Assembly (NCBI GenBank): GCA_943327755.2
Contig: CALPYF020000002.1
Coordinates: forward strand, 146,950-210,949
DNA length: 64,000 nt
Source of the DNA: Deinococcus hopiensis KR-140
GTDB taxonomy: Bacteria; Deinococcota; Deinococci; Deinococcales; Deinococcaceae
Direction of reading: 5' to 3'
Both the position numbers and the translations under genes were made by a program. The notes beneath the pieces were generated by a model. It was not told where the DNA came from. It searched no databases and was given only the letters and a program-made list of their open reading frames with translations. This document shows positions 11,249-21,888 of the stretch, one piece after another. Each line of letters begins with the position of its first letter. Position 1 is the first letter of the stretch.

Positions 11249-12346
11249 TCAGCGGGGCCACAGGCGGCCCATCCACCCGGCGGGGTTGGTCCCCTCGCCG
11301 CGCACGCGGATCTCCAGGTGCAGGTGCGGCCCGGCGCTCAGGCCGGTGCTGCCCACCTCGCCGATCTTGTCGCCCCGCTTCACCCGCTGGCCGACCTTCG
11401 CGGTCACGCGGCTCTGGTGGAAGTACAGGCTCACTACGCCCGCCCCGTGGTCGATGACGACCAGTCCGCCGCGTACCGGGTAGCGCCCGGCGATCACGAC
11501 CGTGCCGTCGTTCACGGCCAGCACGGGTGTCCCGGCCTTCGCGGGGTAGTCGGTGCCGAAGTGATACGCGACCGGGCCGCCCGCCACGTACGTGCGCGGC
11601 TGCCCGAACGACGAACTGGTCGGCGCGACGCCCTTCAGCGCGGGCGCGAAGGGTCTGCTCCAGGCCTGCGGCGTGCGGCGCGCGTACGCCTTCTCCACCA
11701 GCGCATCCTCCGCTGCGCGGGCCGGGTCCACCAGGACCTTACTTACGCTGGGCGGCAGGTTCAGGTGCTGGATGGGATCTTCCAGCCCCAGCACCGGAAT
11801 GCGCCCGCGCACGAGCTCTCCGTCCAGACTCACCTCGTACACGACCGGGGTGGTCTTGCCCAGCACCACGCGGCCCACCACCACGAACTGCCCGGCGCCG
11901 CCGATGGGCCGCAGGACCTCGTTGGGCATCCGGACGTCCTCGCCGACCTCGCTGGGGAACCGCACGGTCGCCTGCGCGGCCCGCGCGCCACTCAGGCCCA
12001 GCAGGAACGCGTCACCCATGCGCAGGCTGCTGGGCACCGTGATGTTCACGCCCGCGATGCGGGCCGTGGCGGGCGTGGGCGCCAGCTGCCCCGCTGGGAG
12101 CGGCGCGGGCAGACCCGGCTTCTCGGTCGCGGTGGGCGGCGTCTCGCCTCTGGCGGGCAGCTGGAGGGTCTGCCCGACCTCCAGCGCGCTGCCAGGCAGC
12201 TTGTTCAGGCGTAGTAGGGCGTCCACGGTCGTCCCGTTGGCCCGCGCGATCGAGTACAGCGTGTCCCCGGCCCGCACCACGTACGGGGCGGCCAGGGCCG
12301 GCAGCGCGGTCAGGAGCACGAGGGCGGCCAGCGTTCGGCGCGTCAT
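11249..12346 (-). CDS. LysM and M23-family peptidoglycan peptidase
   Basis: A secreted wall hydrolase of 365 residues. The signal peptide MTRRTLAALVLLTALPALAA is followed by a LysM domain that binds N-acetylglucosamine chains ([17 protein letters not shown], about 21-65), a Thr/Pro linker, a beta-sandwich-like middle region and a C-terminal lysostaphin/M23 peptidase domain. Zinc ligands are visible in YHFGTDYPAKAG (His and Asp) and SAGPHLHLEIRV (HxH), so it is predicted active, unlike degenerate M23 regulators. ATG 12346 is chosen: the signal peptide starts there and a TAGGGT -10 box lies 7 nt upstream. The upstream region (12371-12413) also holds an imperfect long hairpin. Confidence 0.93.
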   Translation of the reverse strand: MTRRTLAALVLLTALPALAAPYVVRAGDTLYSIARANGTTVDALLRLNKLPGSALEVGQTLQLPARGETPPTATEKPGLPAPLPAGQLAPTPATARIAGVNITVPSSLRMGDAFLLGLSGARAAQATVRFPSEVGEDVRMPNEVLRPIGGAGQFVVVGRVVLGKTTPVVYEVSLDGELVRGRIPVLGLEDPIQHLNLPPSVSKVLVDPARAAEDALVEKAYARRTPQAWSRPFAPALKGVAPTSSSFGQPRTYVAGGPVAYHFGTDYPAKAGTPVLAVNDGTVVIAGRYPVRGGLVVIDHGAGVVSLYFHQSRVTAKVGQRVKRGDKIGEVGSTGLSAGPHLHLEIRVRGEGTNPAGWMGRLWPR

Positions 12347-12420
12347 GCGTCCTACCCTACGCGCAGGACGTGAGAAACCGCTCCCGGACCCATATCCGGA
12401 GGCGGCGCTCTCATGCCCGG

Positions 12421-12612
12421 TCATACGGGATTCAAGTGATTCCACGTCATTCGGAGTCGCCCGGTGGCCCCCTCACCCCTCCTCCCTGTCGCTCCACTGC
12501 TGCGCAGCTCTGCGAGTCCCTCCCTCTCTGCTGCGCAGCTCTCCGAGTCCCACGGGGGGAGAGGGGAAAACGGAACGTGTTCAAGTCGGAAGCAAGTCAA
12601 TTGGATCCCGTA

Positions 12613-12615
<3 letters not shown>
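12421..12615. repeat. 195-bp inverted-repeat (MITE-like) element
   Basis: The ends are imperfect inverted repeats: TCATACGGGATTCAAGTGA at 12421-12439 and the complement of 12597-12615, TGATACGGGATCCAATTGA (about 16 of 19 identical). Inside, a unit reading TGCTGCGCAGCTCT(G/C)CGAGTCCC occurs twice (about 12499-12521 and 12529-12551), each copy containing the palindrome CTGCGCAG. No coding capacity was seen. The right end supplies the TGA stop of dtd. Small non-coding repeats of this size are known in Deinococcus genomes; whether this belongs to a named family was not tested. Confidence 0.65.
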
Positions 12616-13053
<438 letters not shown>

Positions 13054-13054
13054 G

Positions 13055-13345
13055 TCAGTTCGCGTCTGTGGTGTCGGCGCTGGGGCTGGGTGCGGCGAGG
13101 CGTTCGCGGACGCTGGCGATGGCATCGGTGAGCAGGTCGGCCTCGGTGAAGTCCAGGTTGCCGCGGGTCTTCTCGGCGAGCATGGTCAGGAGTTTCAGGC
13201 TGCGCTCGGCGGTCTGGCGGGCGCGGCGTTCCTCGAGCAGGCCGTCGCGGGCGGCGCTGGCGGTGGCGGCGTTCAGGTCGCCCAGGGCGGCCTCGGCGGT
13301 CGCCTGCAGGGAGTTCACGAGTCCGACGAATTCGGGGTTCGACAT
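13055..13345 (-). CDS. DUF1844 family small protein
   Basis: A 96-residue cytoplasmic helical protein of the DUF1844 type. It shows the family's FVGLVNSLQATAEAALG start and the later LKLLTMLAEKTRGNLDFTEADLL block. The function is unknown. ATG 13345 is chosen because a TACACT -10 box lies 7 nt upstream; an upstream ATG at 13384 would lie before the promoter. It is the first gene of a two-gene unit with dtd. Confidence 0.8.
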   Translation of the reverse strand: MSNPEFVGLVNSLQATAEAALGDLNAATASAARDGLLEERRARQTAERSLKLLTMLAEKTRGNLDFTEADLLTDAIASVRERLAAPSPSADTTDAN

Positions 13346-13420
13346 GGCTGGAAGTGTAGCGGCTGCCAGTGGTTCGCCGCCCACCTGCGGGGCAGGGGGC
13401 GGCGTGGAGCTACGGAATCT

Positions 13421-13783
13421 TCAGCTCAGGCGGGGGCGTTTGCTGCGGGCCTCGCGGCGGGTCTTGGGGTCCAGGCCGACGAGCAGGAAGAAGTTCTCCA
13501 GCGCGTTTTCCTGCCCCTTGATGTCGGGGTGTTCGTGTTCGGGCGTGCCGGTCACGAAGGGCAGGGTGCGGTACAGGTCTAGCGCGTGGGTGATGACCTC
13601 GTCGGGGCCGTGGTCGTCGGCGAACGCGCCGAGGCGGGTGTAGACCTCGCGGCGGTGCTCGGCGTGTTTCAGGAACGCGTCCGGGTGCGGGGTTTCGCTG
13701 GCGCGGAGCATGTCCTGCCGGGCGATGCGGCGGTAGTGCTTGAGTCCGGTCTGGATCTGCTCGGTCGAGAGGATTTCCTTCAT
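13421..13783 (-). CDS. Conserved hypothetical protein
   Basis: A 120-residue, charged, mostly helical protein (MKEILSTEQIQTGLKHYRRI...RREARSKRPRLS) with no signal peptide or membrane segment and no domain recognised. It is rich in Arg, His and Glu, with a basic tail. A GGAGG site lies 5 nt before the ATG, with TACCCT just upstream, so it is expressed from a very short leader. It is tandem with, and upstream of, the DUF1844-dtd unit. Its codon use and sequence look genuinely protein-like. Confidence 0.7.
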   Translation of the reverse strand: MKEILSTEQIQTGLKHYRRIARQDMLRASETPHPDAFLKHAEHRREVYTRLGAFADDHGPDEVITHALDLYRTLPFVTGTPEHEHPDIKGQENALENFFLLVGLDPKTRREARSKRPRLS

Positions 13784-14284
13784 GCCGTCCTCCAGGGTAC
13801 CCCGCGCGCCGCTGATCGGGCGAGGTGCGGATAGGGTACGCCGAGTATAGGTGGCCTGCTGGCCGGGCTGGGCAGGGGAGAGATGGGGTTGATCAGCAGA
13901 CTGGGGGTGGTGTGATCACTCATGAGGCGGTGAGAACTCTGCGCATAGCTATGTGCATGATGTGTAAGGTGTGGCCCGTCAGTACGGTGTGTGGAGCCGT
14001 GATCCTGTCCGACCTTTGGGGGATGCTCATGGGTGGGCGGAAGTTCATGTGAGAAGCGTGAAGATGTGGATTTTTCGGCAAATCACGTTTATGACGTGCG
14101 GGCAGACGGTTTTTCGGATGGTGAGCGGGTGAGCCCTATTCTGAGAATCATGATCAGACGGCCGTCAGAATCCCTCATAAAGCCCGGGGCGGAGCGCATA
14201 AGAGCCGTATAGGCGCATAGCAGCCCCCTAAAAGCAGATGAATTAAGGACGAATAAATAAAGGTAGGTTAAACTCTGCCTACCG
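13784..14284. other. 500-bp non-coding region upstream of the NlpC/P60 gene
   Basis: No credible gene was found. The stretch is clearly less GC-rich than its surroundings, most of all from 14050 to 14284. It contains several short inverted repeats, for example TTCTGA/TCAGAA spanning about 14131-14176, with the palindrome GACGGCCGTC inside. Short open frames exist on both strands but lack start signals and protein-like composition. The right end is the promoter of the LysM-NlpC/P60 gene. The rest may be a decayed gene, a structured leader or a horizontally acquired spacer; the sequence does not decide. Confidence 0.5.
14262..14283 (+). promoter_or_regulatory. Promoter of the NlpC/P60 gene with -10 box inside an inverted repeat
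   Basis: A TAAACT -10 box (14269-14274) lies 10 nt before the ATG. It is flanked by GGTAGG (14262-14267) and CCTACC (14278-14283), a 6-bp inverted repeat centred on the promoter. That could be an operator, or a hairpin in a transcript starting further upstream. Confidence 0.5.
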
Positions 14285-14905
14285 ATGAAAGCCGCCCGCA
14301 CCCTGATGACCCTCCTGGCCCTGACCGGTAGCGCCACCGCCGCCACCTACACCGTCAAGCCCGGCGACACCCTCTACTCGATCGCCAAGAGCACCGGTGT
14401 CGACGCCGCCAAGCTCATGCAGCTGAACAAACTGGCGAGCAGCACCATCCAGGTCGGCCAGAAGCTCAGCACGGGCGGCAGCGCCCCCGCCGCCGCGCGC
14501 CCCCAGGCCGCCGCACCTGCACCGGCCGCCACCGGCAGCGCCACCATCCGCGCCGCCGCCACCCGCTTCCTCGGCGCCCGCTACGTGCTCGGTGCCACCG
14601 GCGGCGGCGCGCTCGACTGCAGCGGCTACACCATGAACGTCTTCCGCCAGCTGGGCATCAACCTGCCCCGCACCGCCGCCGCCCAGTGGCGCGCCGGCAG
14701 CGCCGTCAGCCGCCGCGACCTGCGCGCCGGCGACCTGGTGTTCTTCAACACCATGGGCCGCACCGCCAGCCACGTGGGCATCTACATGGGCGACGGCATG
14801 ATGGCCAACGCCAACAGCTACCACGGCCGCACCATGGTCGAACCCCTCTTCGGGAACCCCTACTGGGCCAGCCGCTACGACGGCGCCCGCCGCGTCCTGA
14901 ACTGA
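14285..14905 (+). CDS. LysM-NlpC/P60 peptidoglycan endopeptidase
   Basis: A secreted 206-residue hydrolase that cleaves peptide stems of peptidoglycan. The signal peptide ([20 protein letters not shown]) is followed by a LysM domain ([17 protein letters not shown], about 22-64), an Ala/Pro linker and an NlpC/P60 domain (about 85-206). The catalytic Cys is in [10 protein letters not shown] (about 117) and the His in [11 protein letters not shown] (about 163). The third polar residue is likely in NSYHGRTM. Architecture and size match small NlpC/P60 LysM proteins of the phylum. The large upstream region suggests its own regulation. A GC-rich terminator follows. Confidence 0.94.
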   Translation: MKAARTLMTLLALTGSATAATYTVKPGDTLYSIAKSTGVDAAKLMQLNKLASSTIQVGQKLSTGGSAPAAARPQAAAPAPAATGSATIRAAATRFLGARYVLGATGGGALDCSGYTMNVFRQLGINLPRTAAAQWRAGSAVSRRDLRAGDLVFFNTMGRTASHVGIYMGDGMMANANSYHGRTMVEPLFGNPYWASRYDGARRVLN

Positions 14906-14913
14906 CCCCCCCC

Positions 14914-14965
14914 GCAGCGCTTTCATCGGACCCCCCGCCCCCACCAGGGCGGGGGCGCTGCTTTT
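14914..14965 (+). terminator. Terminator after the NlpC/P60 gene
   Basis: An outer GCAGCG/CGCTGC stem encloses an inner CCCCGCCC/GGGCGGGG stem near 14931-14955, followed by TTTTG. It lies 9 nt after the stop. Confidence 0.7.
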
Positions 14966-15053
14966 GACGCCCCGGCCCTGGTGGGGGCGGGTTTCGGGCC
15001 ACCCCGACTCGGCGTCCAGAGCACGCCCATGCTGGCGGCCGCGCGGGGCCGGG

Positions 15054-15476
15054 TCAGCGTTCGCCGGGCGAACTGAGGGTCACGAACGTCCCCTCTCCCT
15101 GGTGCGCCGCGGTGTACAGCACGGTCTCCCCGGCCCGGGAGAGCACCGCCTCGACCTGAATGCCGTCGTCCGGCAGGGCGTGCGTCACCGCGTACCCCTG
15201 CGCGGTCAGCAGCTCCCGCAGCGCCTGCGGGTCCCAGCGGGGCAACGTGAACTGCTCCACGCGCGTCTGGCCGCTGCGCACCTCGCGCCGCACACTCTGC
15301 GACGCCGGGCACAGCGGCGTGGCATCCGCCGGACGTGCGGCGACCCCCCAGACCTGCGTGGCGTCCGCAAAGCAGTACAGGTCGCCCCGCCAGCGGGCCC
15401 CGCCCTGCCACCAGGCAGCGCCCCCGGCGGCGGCACACAGGGCGAGAACAGCAGCGGTCAGAGCAGGTGCGCGCAT
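15054..15476 (-). CDS. Hypothetical secreted or anchored small protein
   Basis: A 140-residue protein with an N-terminal signal peptide or anchor (MRAPALTAAVLALCAAAGGAAWW) and a mixed, mostly beta-like remainder (QVEAVLSRAGETVLYTAAHQGEGTFVTLSSPG) containing two Cys (DLYCFAD and PLCPASQS) that could form a disulfide outside the cytoplasm. No family was recognised. ATG 15476 is chosen because a TAGCCT -10 box lies 7 nt upstream. It is divergent from the gene at 15581. Confidence 0.72.
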   Translation of the reverse strand: MRAPALTAAVLALCAAAGGAAWWQGGARWRGDLYCFADATQVWGVAARPADATPLCPASQSVRREVRSGQTRVEQFTLPRWDPQALRELLTAQGYAVTHALPDDGIQVEAVLSRAGETVLYTAAHQGEGTFVTLSSPGER

Positions 15477-15580
15477 GACCCGCAGGCTACCGCGCCGTGT
15501 GCCCGCCCCATGCCCCGGGCCGCTGCACAGCGCCTGCACCTGCGGGAACCGCCGGGTCCTCCGGACAGTACTGCAGAGAC

Positions 15581-16075
15581 ATGGACTCACCGACTGTCTG
15601 GACGCGCCTGCGCGCCGCCCTGAGTGGCGAACAGAATGCCGAGACCCTCTACGCCTACCAGCGCGCTGGGGCGACCGTACATGACCTGCTGGACGCCGCC
15701 GAACGCCGCCGCTTCGATCTGGCCGCCAGTGGCACGAGCCCCTTCGCCATGCCCAGCCAGGTCGGTCTGGAACTCGTCTGCATCTGGAACGCCTTCGCGC
15801 TGCAGACTCTCGGGGACCGCATGCTGAAAGCCGACGCGGGGGCCGCCTGATCGGGCACTACTTCTGCACGCCCTGGGCCGCCATCTACGAGGCGGCGCGG
15901 CCCGTGATGATCGGGGACACGCCCATCCCCCGGGGCAAGCGTTTCACGATCGAGTGCGCCGCCGAGGGCGTCCGGGTCGGGTATCCCTTCAAGCGAGAGG
16001 TCGTGATCGGGGACTTCAAACCCAGCAAGCTGGACTACTGCGATCCGGACGCTCCACCCCCCCCACGACGACTGA
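15581..16075 (+). pseudogene. Hypothetical gene apparently split by two compensating frameshifts
   Basis: ATG 15581 opens an 89-residue frame (MDSPTVWTRLRAALSGEQNA...) that stops at 15850. From there the -1 frame carries clearly protein-like sequence (GHYFCTPWAAIYEAARPVMI, then GVRVGYPFKREVVIGDFKPS) without its own start codon except GTG 15904. At the C8 tract 16057-16064, dropping one base returns to the first frame and ends at TGA 16073. Restoring one G in the G5 run 15838-15842 and removing one C would give one continuous protein of about 164 residues. The cause could be sequencing error, real mutation or slippage. A CTG start overlapping the first stop is a less likely alternative. No domain was recognised. 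Confidence 0.55.
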
Positions 16076-16104
16076 AGGGCGTCCCGGTGTGCGAGTCTGT
16101 GGGG

Positions 16105-17349
<1,245 letters not shown>

Positions 17350-17493
17350 CCCCACCTCGCGCCTGCCCCCCCGTCCGGGGGTGGGAACCGGCAGCCTGCT
17401 CATCTCGTATCTCACCTGTTGGCCCGGCGTTCCCCACCAGCCCCCCCCTCCCACGTCCTGATCCCGTCACGATGCGGTCCTGGGCGCGTTTGC

Positions 17494-17499
17494 TAGACT
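17494..17499 (+). promoter_or_regulatory. Candidate rpoD -10 element
   Basis: TAGACT, preceded by TG at -14/-15 distance minus one base, lies 95 nt before the rpoD ATG. It implies a leader of about 85-90 nt, unusual in a region where most genes are leaderless. Confidence 0.5.
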
Positions 17500-17594
17500 G
17501 ACGCGTTCAGGTGCCCGGCGCCCGGCACACGGCCCGCCGCCCGGACACCCCCCAACCCACCAGCATTCGCCCCGACCCCACCCCAGGAGGCCGC

Positions 17595-19253
<1,659 letters not shown>

Positions 19254-19266
19254 AGCCCGCTTCCCT

Positions 19267-19302
19267 GCGCCGCCCCGCATCCACACCGGATCGGGGCGGC
19301 GC
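19267..19302 (+). terminator. Hairpin after rpoD
   Basis: An 11-bp perfect stem, GCGCCGCCCCG (19267-19277) with 19292-19302. It has no T-run, so it may work with a factor or as a 3'-end stabiliser. Confidence 0.55.
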
Positions 19303-19324
19303 CCCTGTCGGCCCGCGGTGACGT

Positions 19325-19455
19325 GATACGGATTCCGTTTGTTTCGTTGACAACCCGGGACAGCATCGGGTTGCCAACTCCACGCCCGGAACCCGTTTCC
19401 CTCCTGCTCGCTCCGCTCGGGTTGAAAGATTTTGCAAACCTTTCAACCGGAGTCC
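19325..19455 (+). repeat. Two-hairpin interspersed repeat, copy A
   Basis: The first of three copies of a repeat of about 130 bp (the others are at 56118 and 59034). Conserved blocks: ACGGATTCCGTTTGTT, CCAACTCCACGCCCGGAACC followed by CGTTTC, and TGCTCGC..CCGCTCGG. Hairpin 1 pairs CAACCCG (19351-19357) with CGGGTTG (19367-19373). Hairpin 2 pairs GGTTGAAAG (19420-19428) with CTTTCAACC (19440-19448). It lies between rpoD and the DUF4129 gene. There is no coding capacity. The stems differ in sequence from those of the other copies but remain complementary. Confidence 0.7.
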
Positions 19456-19501
19456 GCATGAGGCAACTTCAGCGCCGCCGCGCGCGTATTCTCCGGCAAC
19501 C

Positions 19502-20929
19502 ATGACCGACCTGACCTCCCCGGTGCCGGACGACCTCGCCGCGCCCCGCACCGGCCCACCCCTGACCGCGTACGGCCTGGCGCTGCTGCCGCTGGGTCTC
19601 GCGGGTCTACTGCCGCTGTGGGGCGCGGCACTCCTGTGCGGCCTGTTCGCGCTGGGCGTCCGTTTTCCCGTGTGGGCGCAGGCCCGCGTGCTCGGCACGC
19701 AGCTGATCATCGGGCTGAGCGTGGCGGCGCAGGTGCCCGCCGCGCTCGCGCAGCCCCGGCAGCTGCTGGTCCTGGCCGGAACGTACCTGCTGCTCAGCCT
19801 GTCCGGGTTCGCCCTGGGTGCCGGGGCGCACGCCCTGGAGGACGGGCGGCGCCGGGGCCTGCTGGCGCTGCTGCCGGGCCTGCTCGCGCCGCAGCCGGGG
19901 CTGATCCTGGCGCTGGCCGGGGGCGCCCTGGCCCGGCCCGCGCGGGACGCCCGCCACGCAGCCCAGATCGCTCCCGGCTGGTGGACCTGGGTGGCGGGCG
20001 GCGCCGTGGCCGCCGCGCTGCTCGGCACCCTGCTCCCCATGCCCCGCCCGGACATCGCTGGGGCGTTCACGCCGCCGCTCACGTCCGCCGTCCGGCCGGA
20101 CACCGCGCAGCAGATGCCCGCACCAGCGGTCCCCTCTGCGCCCTCCAGTCCCGGTACCGGGACCAGCTGGCTCGGCGTGCAGCTCGATGTGGGCGTGCCG
20201 CTGCTCCCGCTGGAACTGGCGCTGCCTGTGGGCCTGCTGTGCCTGCTGGCGGCGGCAGGTGTGCCGCAGCTGCGCCGCCGTGCGGGCCGCCCGCCTCACC
20301 CGTCCGAGGTCCTCATGGTGGCCGGGCTGGTCCTGACGGGCCTGCTGTGGGTCGTGTCGGCCATCCTGCTGAACCTGGGGGGGCGCCCACCCGGTTCGGC
20401 CGATTCGGGCGCGGCGCCACCCCCAGACGCGGCGGCCCGCATGGCCGAGACCACCGTCGGACCGGCCGCGCAGGTCGTCAGCGTGACCTGGCTCGCCCCG
20501 CTGGCGCAGCTGCTGGCCCTGGCGGCCCTGCTGATCGTGGCCGCCGTGCTGCTCGTCAACCGCCGCCGTGTCGCTGCGGCCGTGACGGGCACACTGGCCC
20601 GTGACGACCTCCCCACCACCTCTGCCCCGCCGGCCCCGCTGCACCGGGTGCGTGCCGCGTACCGGGAGGCGCTGGCGGCCCTGTCGGACGCTGGTCTGGG
20701 CCGCGCCGCGCACGAGACGCCCAGCGGGTACGCCGCGCGGCTCGGTGCCCGGCATCCGGCCCTGGCGGACCCGCTGGGCACCCTGACCGCCCTGTACGAA
20801 CCCGTCCGCTACGGCGGGCAGCTGACCGACGAGCAGGCCGGACAGGCCGAGCAGGCTGCCCGCGCCGTCCTCCAGATCATCCCGACCCTCCAACCCGAAG
20901 ATTCCGCCGATCACAAGGACCTGTCATGA
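19502..20929 (+). CDS. DUF4129 membrane protein of the MoxR/DUF58 operon
   Basis: A 475-residue integral membrane protein. Several hydrophobic segments (about 22-50, 58-110, 150-180) precede an extracytoplasmic-looking loop (about 190-225), then further helices (about 230-255, 270-295, 330-360) and a cytoplasmic C-terminal domain matching DUF4129 (RVRAAYREALAALSDAGLGR through LTALYEPVRYGG). DUF4129 domains commonly accompany transglutaminase-like membrane proteins and MoxR ATPases; their function is unknown. TATTCT (19487-19492) lies 9 nt before the ATG. The stop overlaps the next start (ATGA at 20926), so the three genes form one operon. Confidence 0.85.
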   Translation: MTDLTSPVPDDLAAPRTGPPLTAYGLALLPLGLAGLLPLWGAALLCGLFALGVRFPVWAQARVLGTQLIIGLSVAAQVPAALAQPRQLLVLAGTYLLLSLSGFALGAGAHALEDGRRRGLLALLPGLLAPQPGLILALAGGALARPARDARHAAQIAPGWWTWVAGGAVAAALLGTLLPMPRPDIAGAFTPPLTSAVRPDTAQQMPAPAVPSAPSSPGTGTSWLGVQLDVGVPLLPLELALPVGLLCLLAAAGVPQLRRRAGRPPHPSEVLMVAGLVLTGLLWVVSAILLNLGGRPPGSADSGAAPPPDAAARMAETTVGPAAQVVSVTWLAPLAQLLALAALLIVAAVLLVNRRRVAAAVTGTLARDDLPTTSAPPAPLHRVRAAYREALAALSDAGLGRAAHETPSGYAARLGARHPALADPLGTLTALYEPVRYGGQLTDEQAGQAEQAARAVLQIIPTLQPEDSADHKDLS

Positions 20930-21888
20930 CCCACACTGCACCCACGCCCGCCTTCGCCCGCTCGATTCTCGACAACGTCGCCCAGGTCCTGGTCGGCAAG
21001 GAGGACGTCACGCGGCTCGCGCTGGCGGGCGTCCTGGCCGGCGGGCACGTCCTGCTGGAGGACGCCCCCGGCACCGGGAAGACCATGCTGGCGCGCGCGC
21101 TGGCCGTCAGCCTGGGCCTGGACTTCCGGCGCGTGCAGTTCACGCCGGACCTGCTGCCCGGCGACGTGACCGGCGTGAGCGTGTACCGCCCGGACACCCA
21201 CGAGTTCCGCTTCGTGCCAGGACCGATCTTCACCGGGGTGCTGCTGGCGGACGAGATCAACCGCGCCACGCCCAAGACGCAGTCCGCGCTGCTGGAAGCC
21301 ATGGCCGAGGGGCAGGTCACGGAGTCCGGCGTGACCCACCCGCTGCCCGCGCCGTTCGTGGTGATCGCCACGCAGAACCCCGTCGAGCACGAGGGCACCT
21401 ACCGCCTGCCGGAAGCGCAGCTGGACCGCTTCCTGCTGAAACTCTCGGTGGGGTACCCCACGCCGGAAGAAGAGGTGCGGATGCTGGGCCGCCTGCAGGG
21501 CGAGCATCCCATCGGCGCGCTGCGGGCCGTGACGACCCCGGCGGCGCTGCTGGACGCGCAGGAGGCCGTGCGGCGCGTGTTCGTGTCCCAACCCGTGCGC
21601 GCGTACGTCGCGGGCCTGAGCGCCGCCACGCGGACGCACCCCCTGGTCACGCTGGGCGGCGGGCCGCGCGCCAGCCTGGGCCTCCAGGGCACGGCGCAGG
21701 CGCTCGCGTGGCTCGCGGGACGCTCGTTCGTCACGCCGGACGACGTGCAGCGCGCCGCGCCGGGCGTCCTGGCGCACCGCCTGAGCCTGCGCATCGAGGC
21801 GCGCCTCCAGGGTCAGAGTGCCGAAGGCATCGTGGGCGAGGTCCTGCGCGCCCAGCCGGTGCCGGTCGAGGACGCCGCACACGCATGA
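20926..21888 (+). CDS. MoxR family AAA+ ATPase
   Basis: A 320-residue AAA-3 type ATPase. Walker A is EDAPGTGKTMLARAL (about 45-59), Walker B is GVLLADEINRATPKTQSALL (about 104-123), sensor 1 is VVIATQNPVEHEGTYRLPEA and the arginine finger/sensor region is QLDRFLLKL. MoxR proteins are chaperone-like ATPases that work with a DUF58 partner and often a VWA protein. The gene overlaps both neighbours by 4 nt, which supports equal expression with the DUF4129 and DUF58 proteins. No VWA-domain protein is encoded here. Confidence 0.95.
   Translation: MTHTAPTPAFARSILDNVAQVLVGKEDVTRLALAGVLAGGHVLLEDAPGTGKTMLARALAVSLGLDFRRVQFTPDLLPGDVTGVSVYRPDTHEFRFVPGPIFTGVLLADEINRATPKTQSALLEAMAEGQVTESGVTHPLPAPFVVIATQNPVEHEGTYRLPEAQLDRFLLKLSVGYPTPEEEVRMLGRLQGEHPIGALRAVTTPAALLDAQEAVRRVFVSQPVRAYVAGLSAATRTHPLVTLGGGPRASLGLQGTAQALAWLAGRSFVTPDDVQRAAPGVLAHRLSLRIEARLQGQSAEGIVGEVLRAQPVPVEDAAHA

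Noticed and set aside
13825..14052. 75-codon open frame in the low-GC region
   Set aside because: No ribosome binding site or leaderless box and no recognisable protein character.
14040..14284. Cyclic di-AMP (ydaO) riboswitch before the NlpC/P60 gene
   Set aside because: Such riboswitches precede wall hydrolases in other bacteria, but the conserved core was not seen and the -10 box is only 10 nt before the ATG.
14089..14346. 85-codon minus-strand open frame overlapping the NlpC/P60 gene start
   Set aside because: It overlaps the promoter and signal peptide region of a well-supported gene and lacks a start signal.
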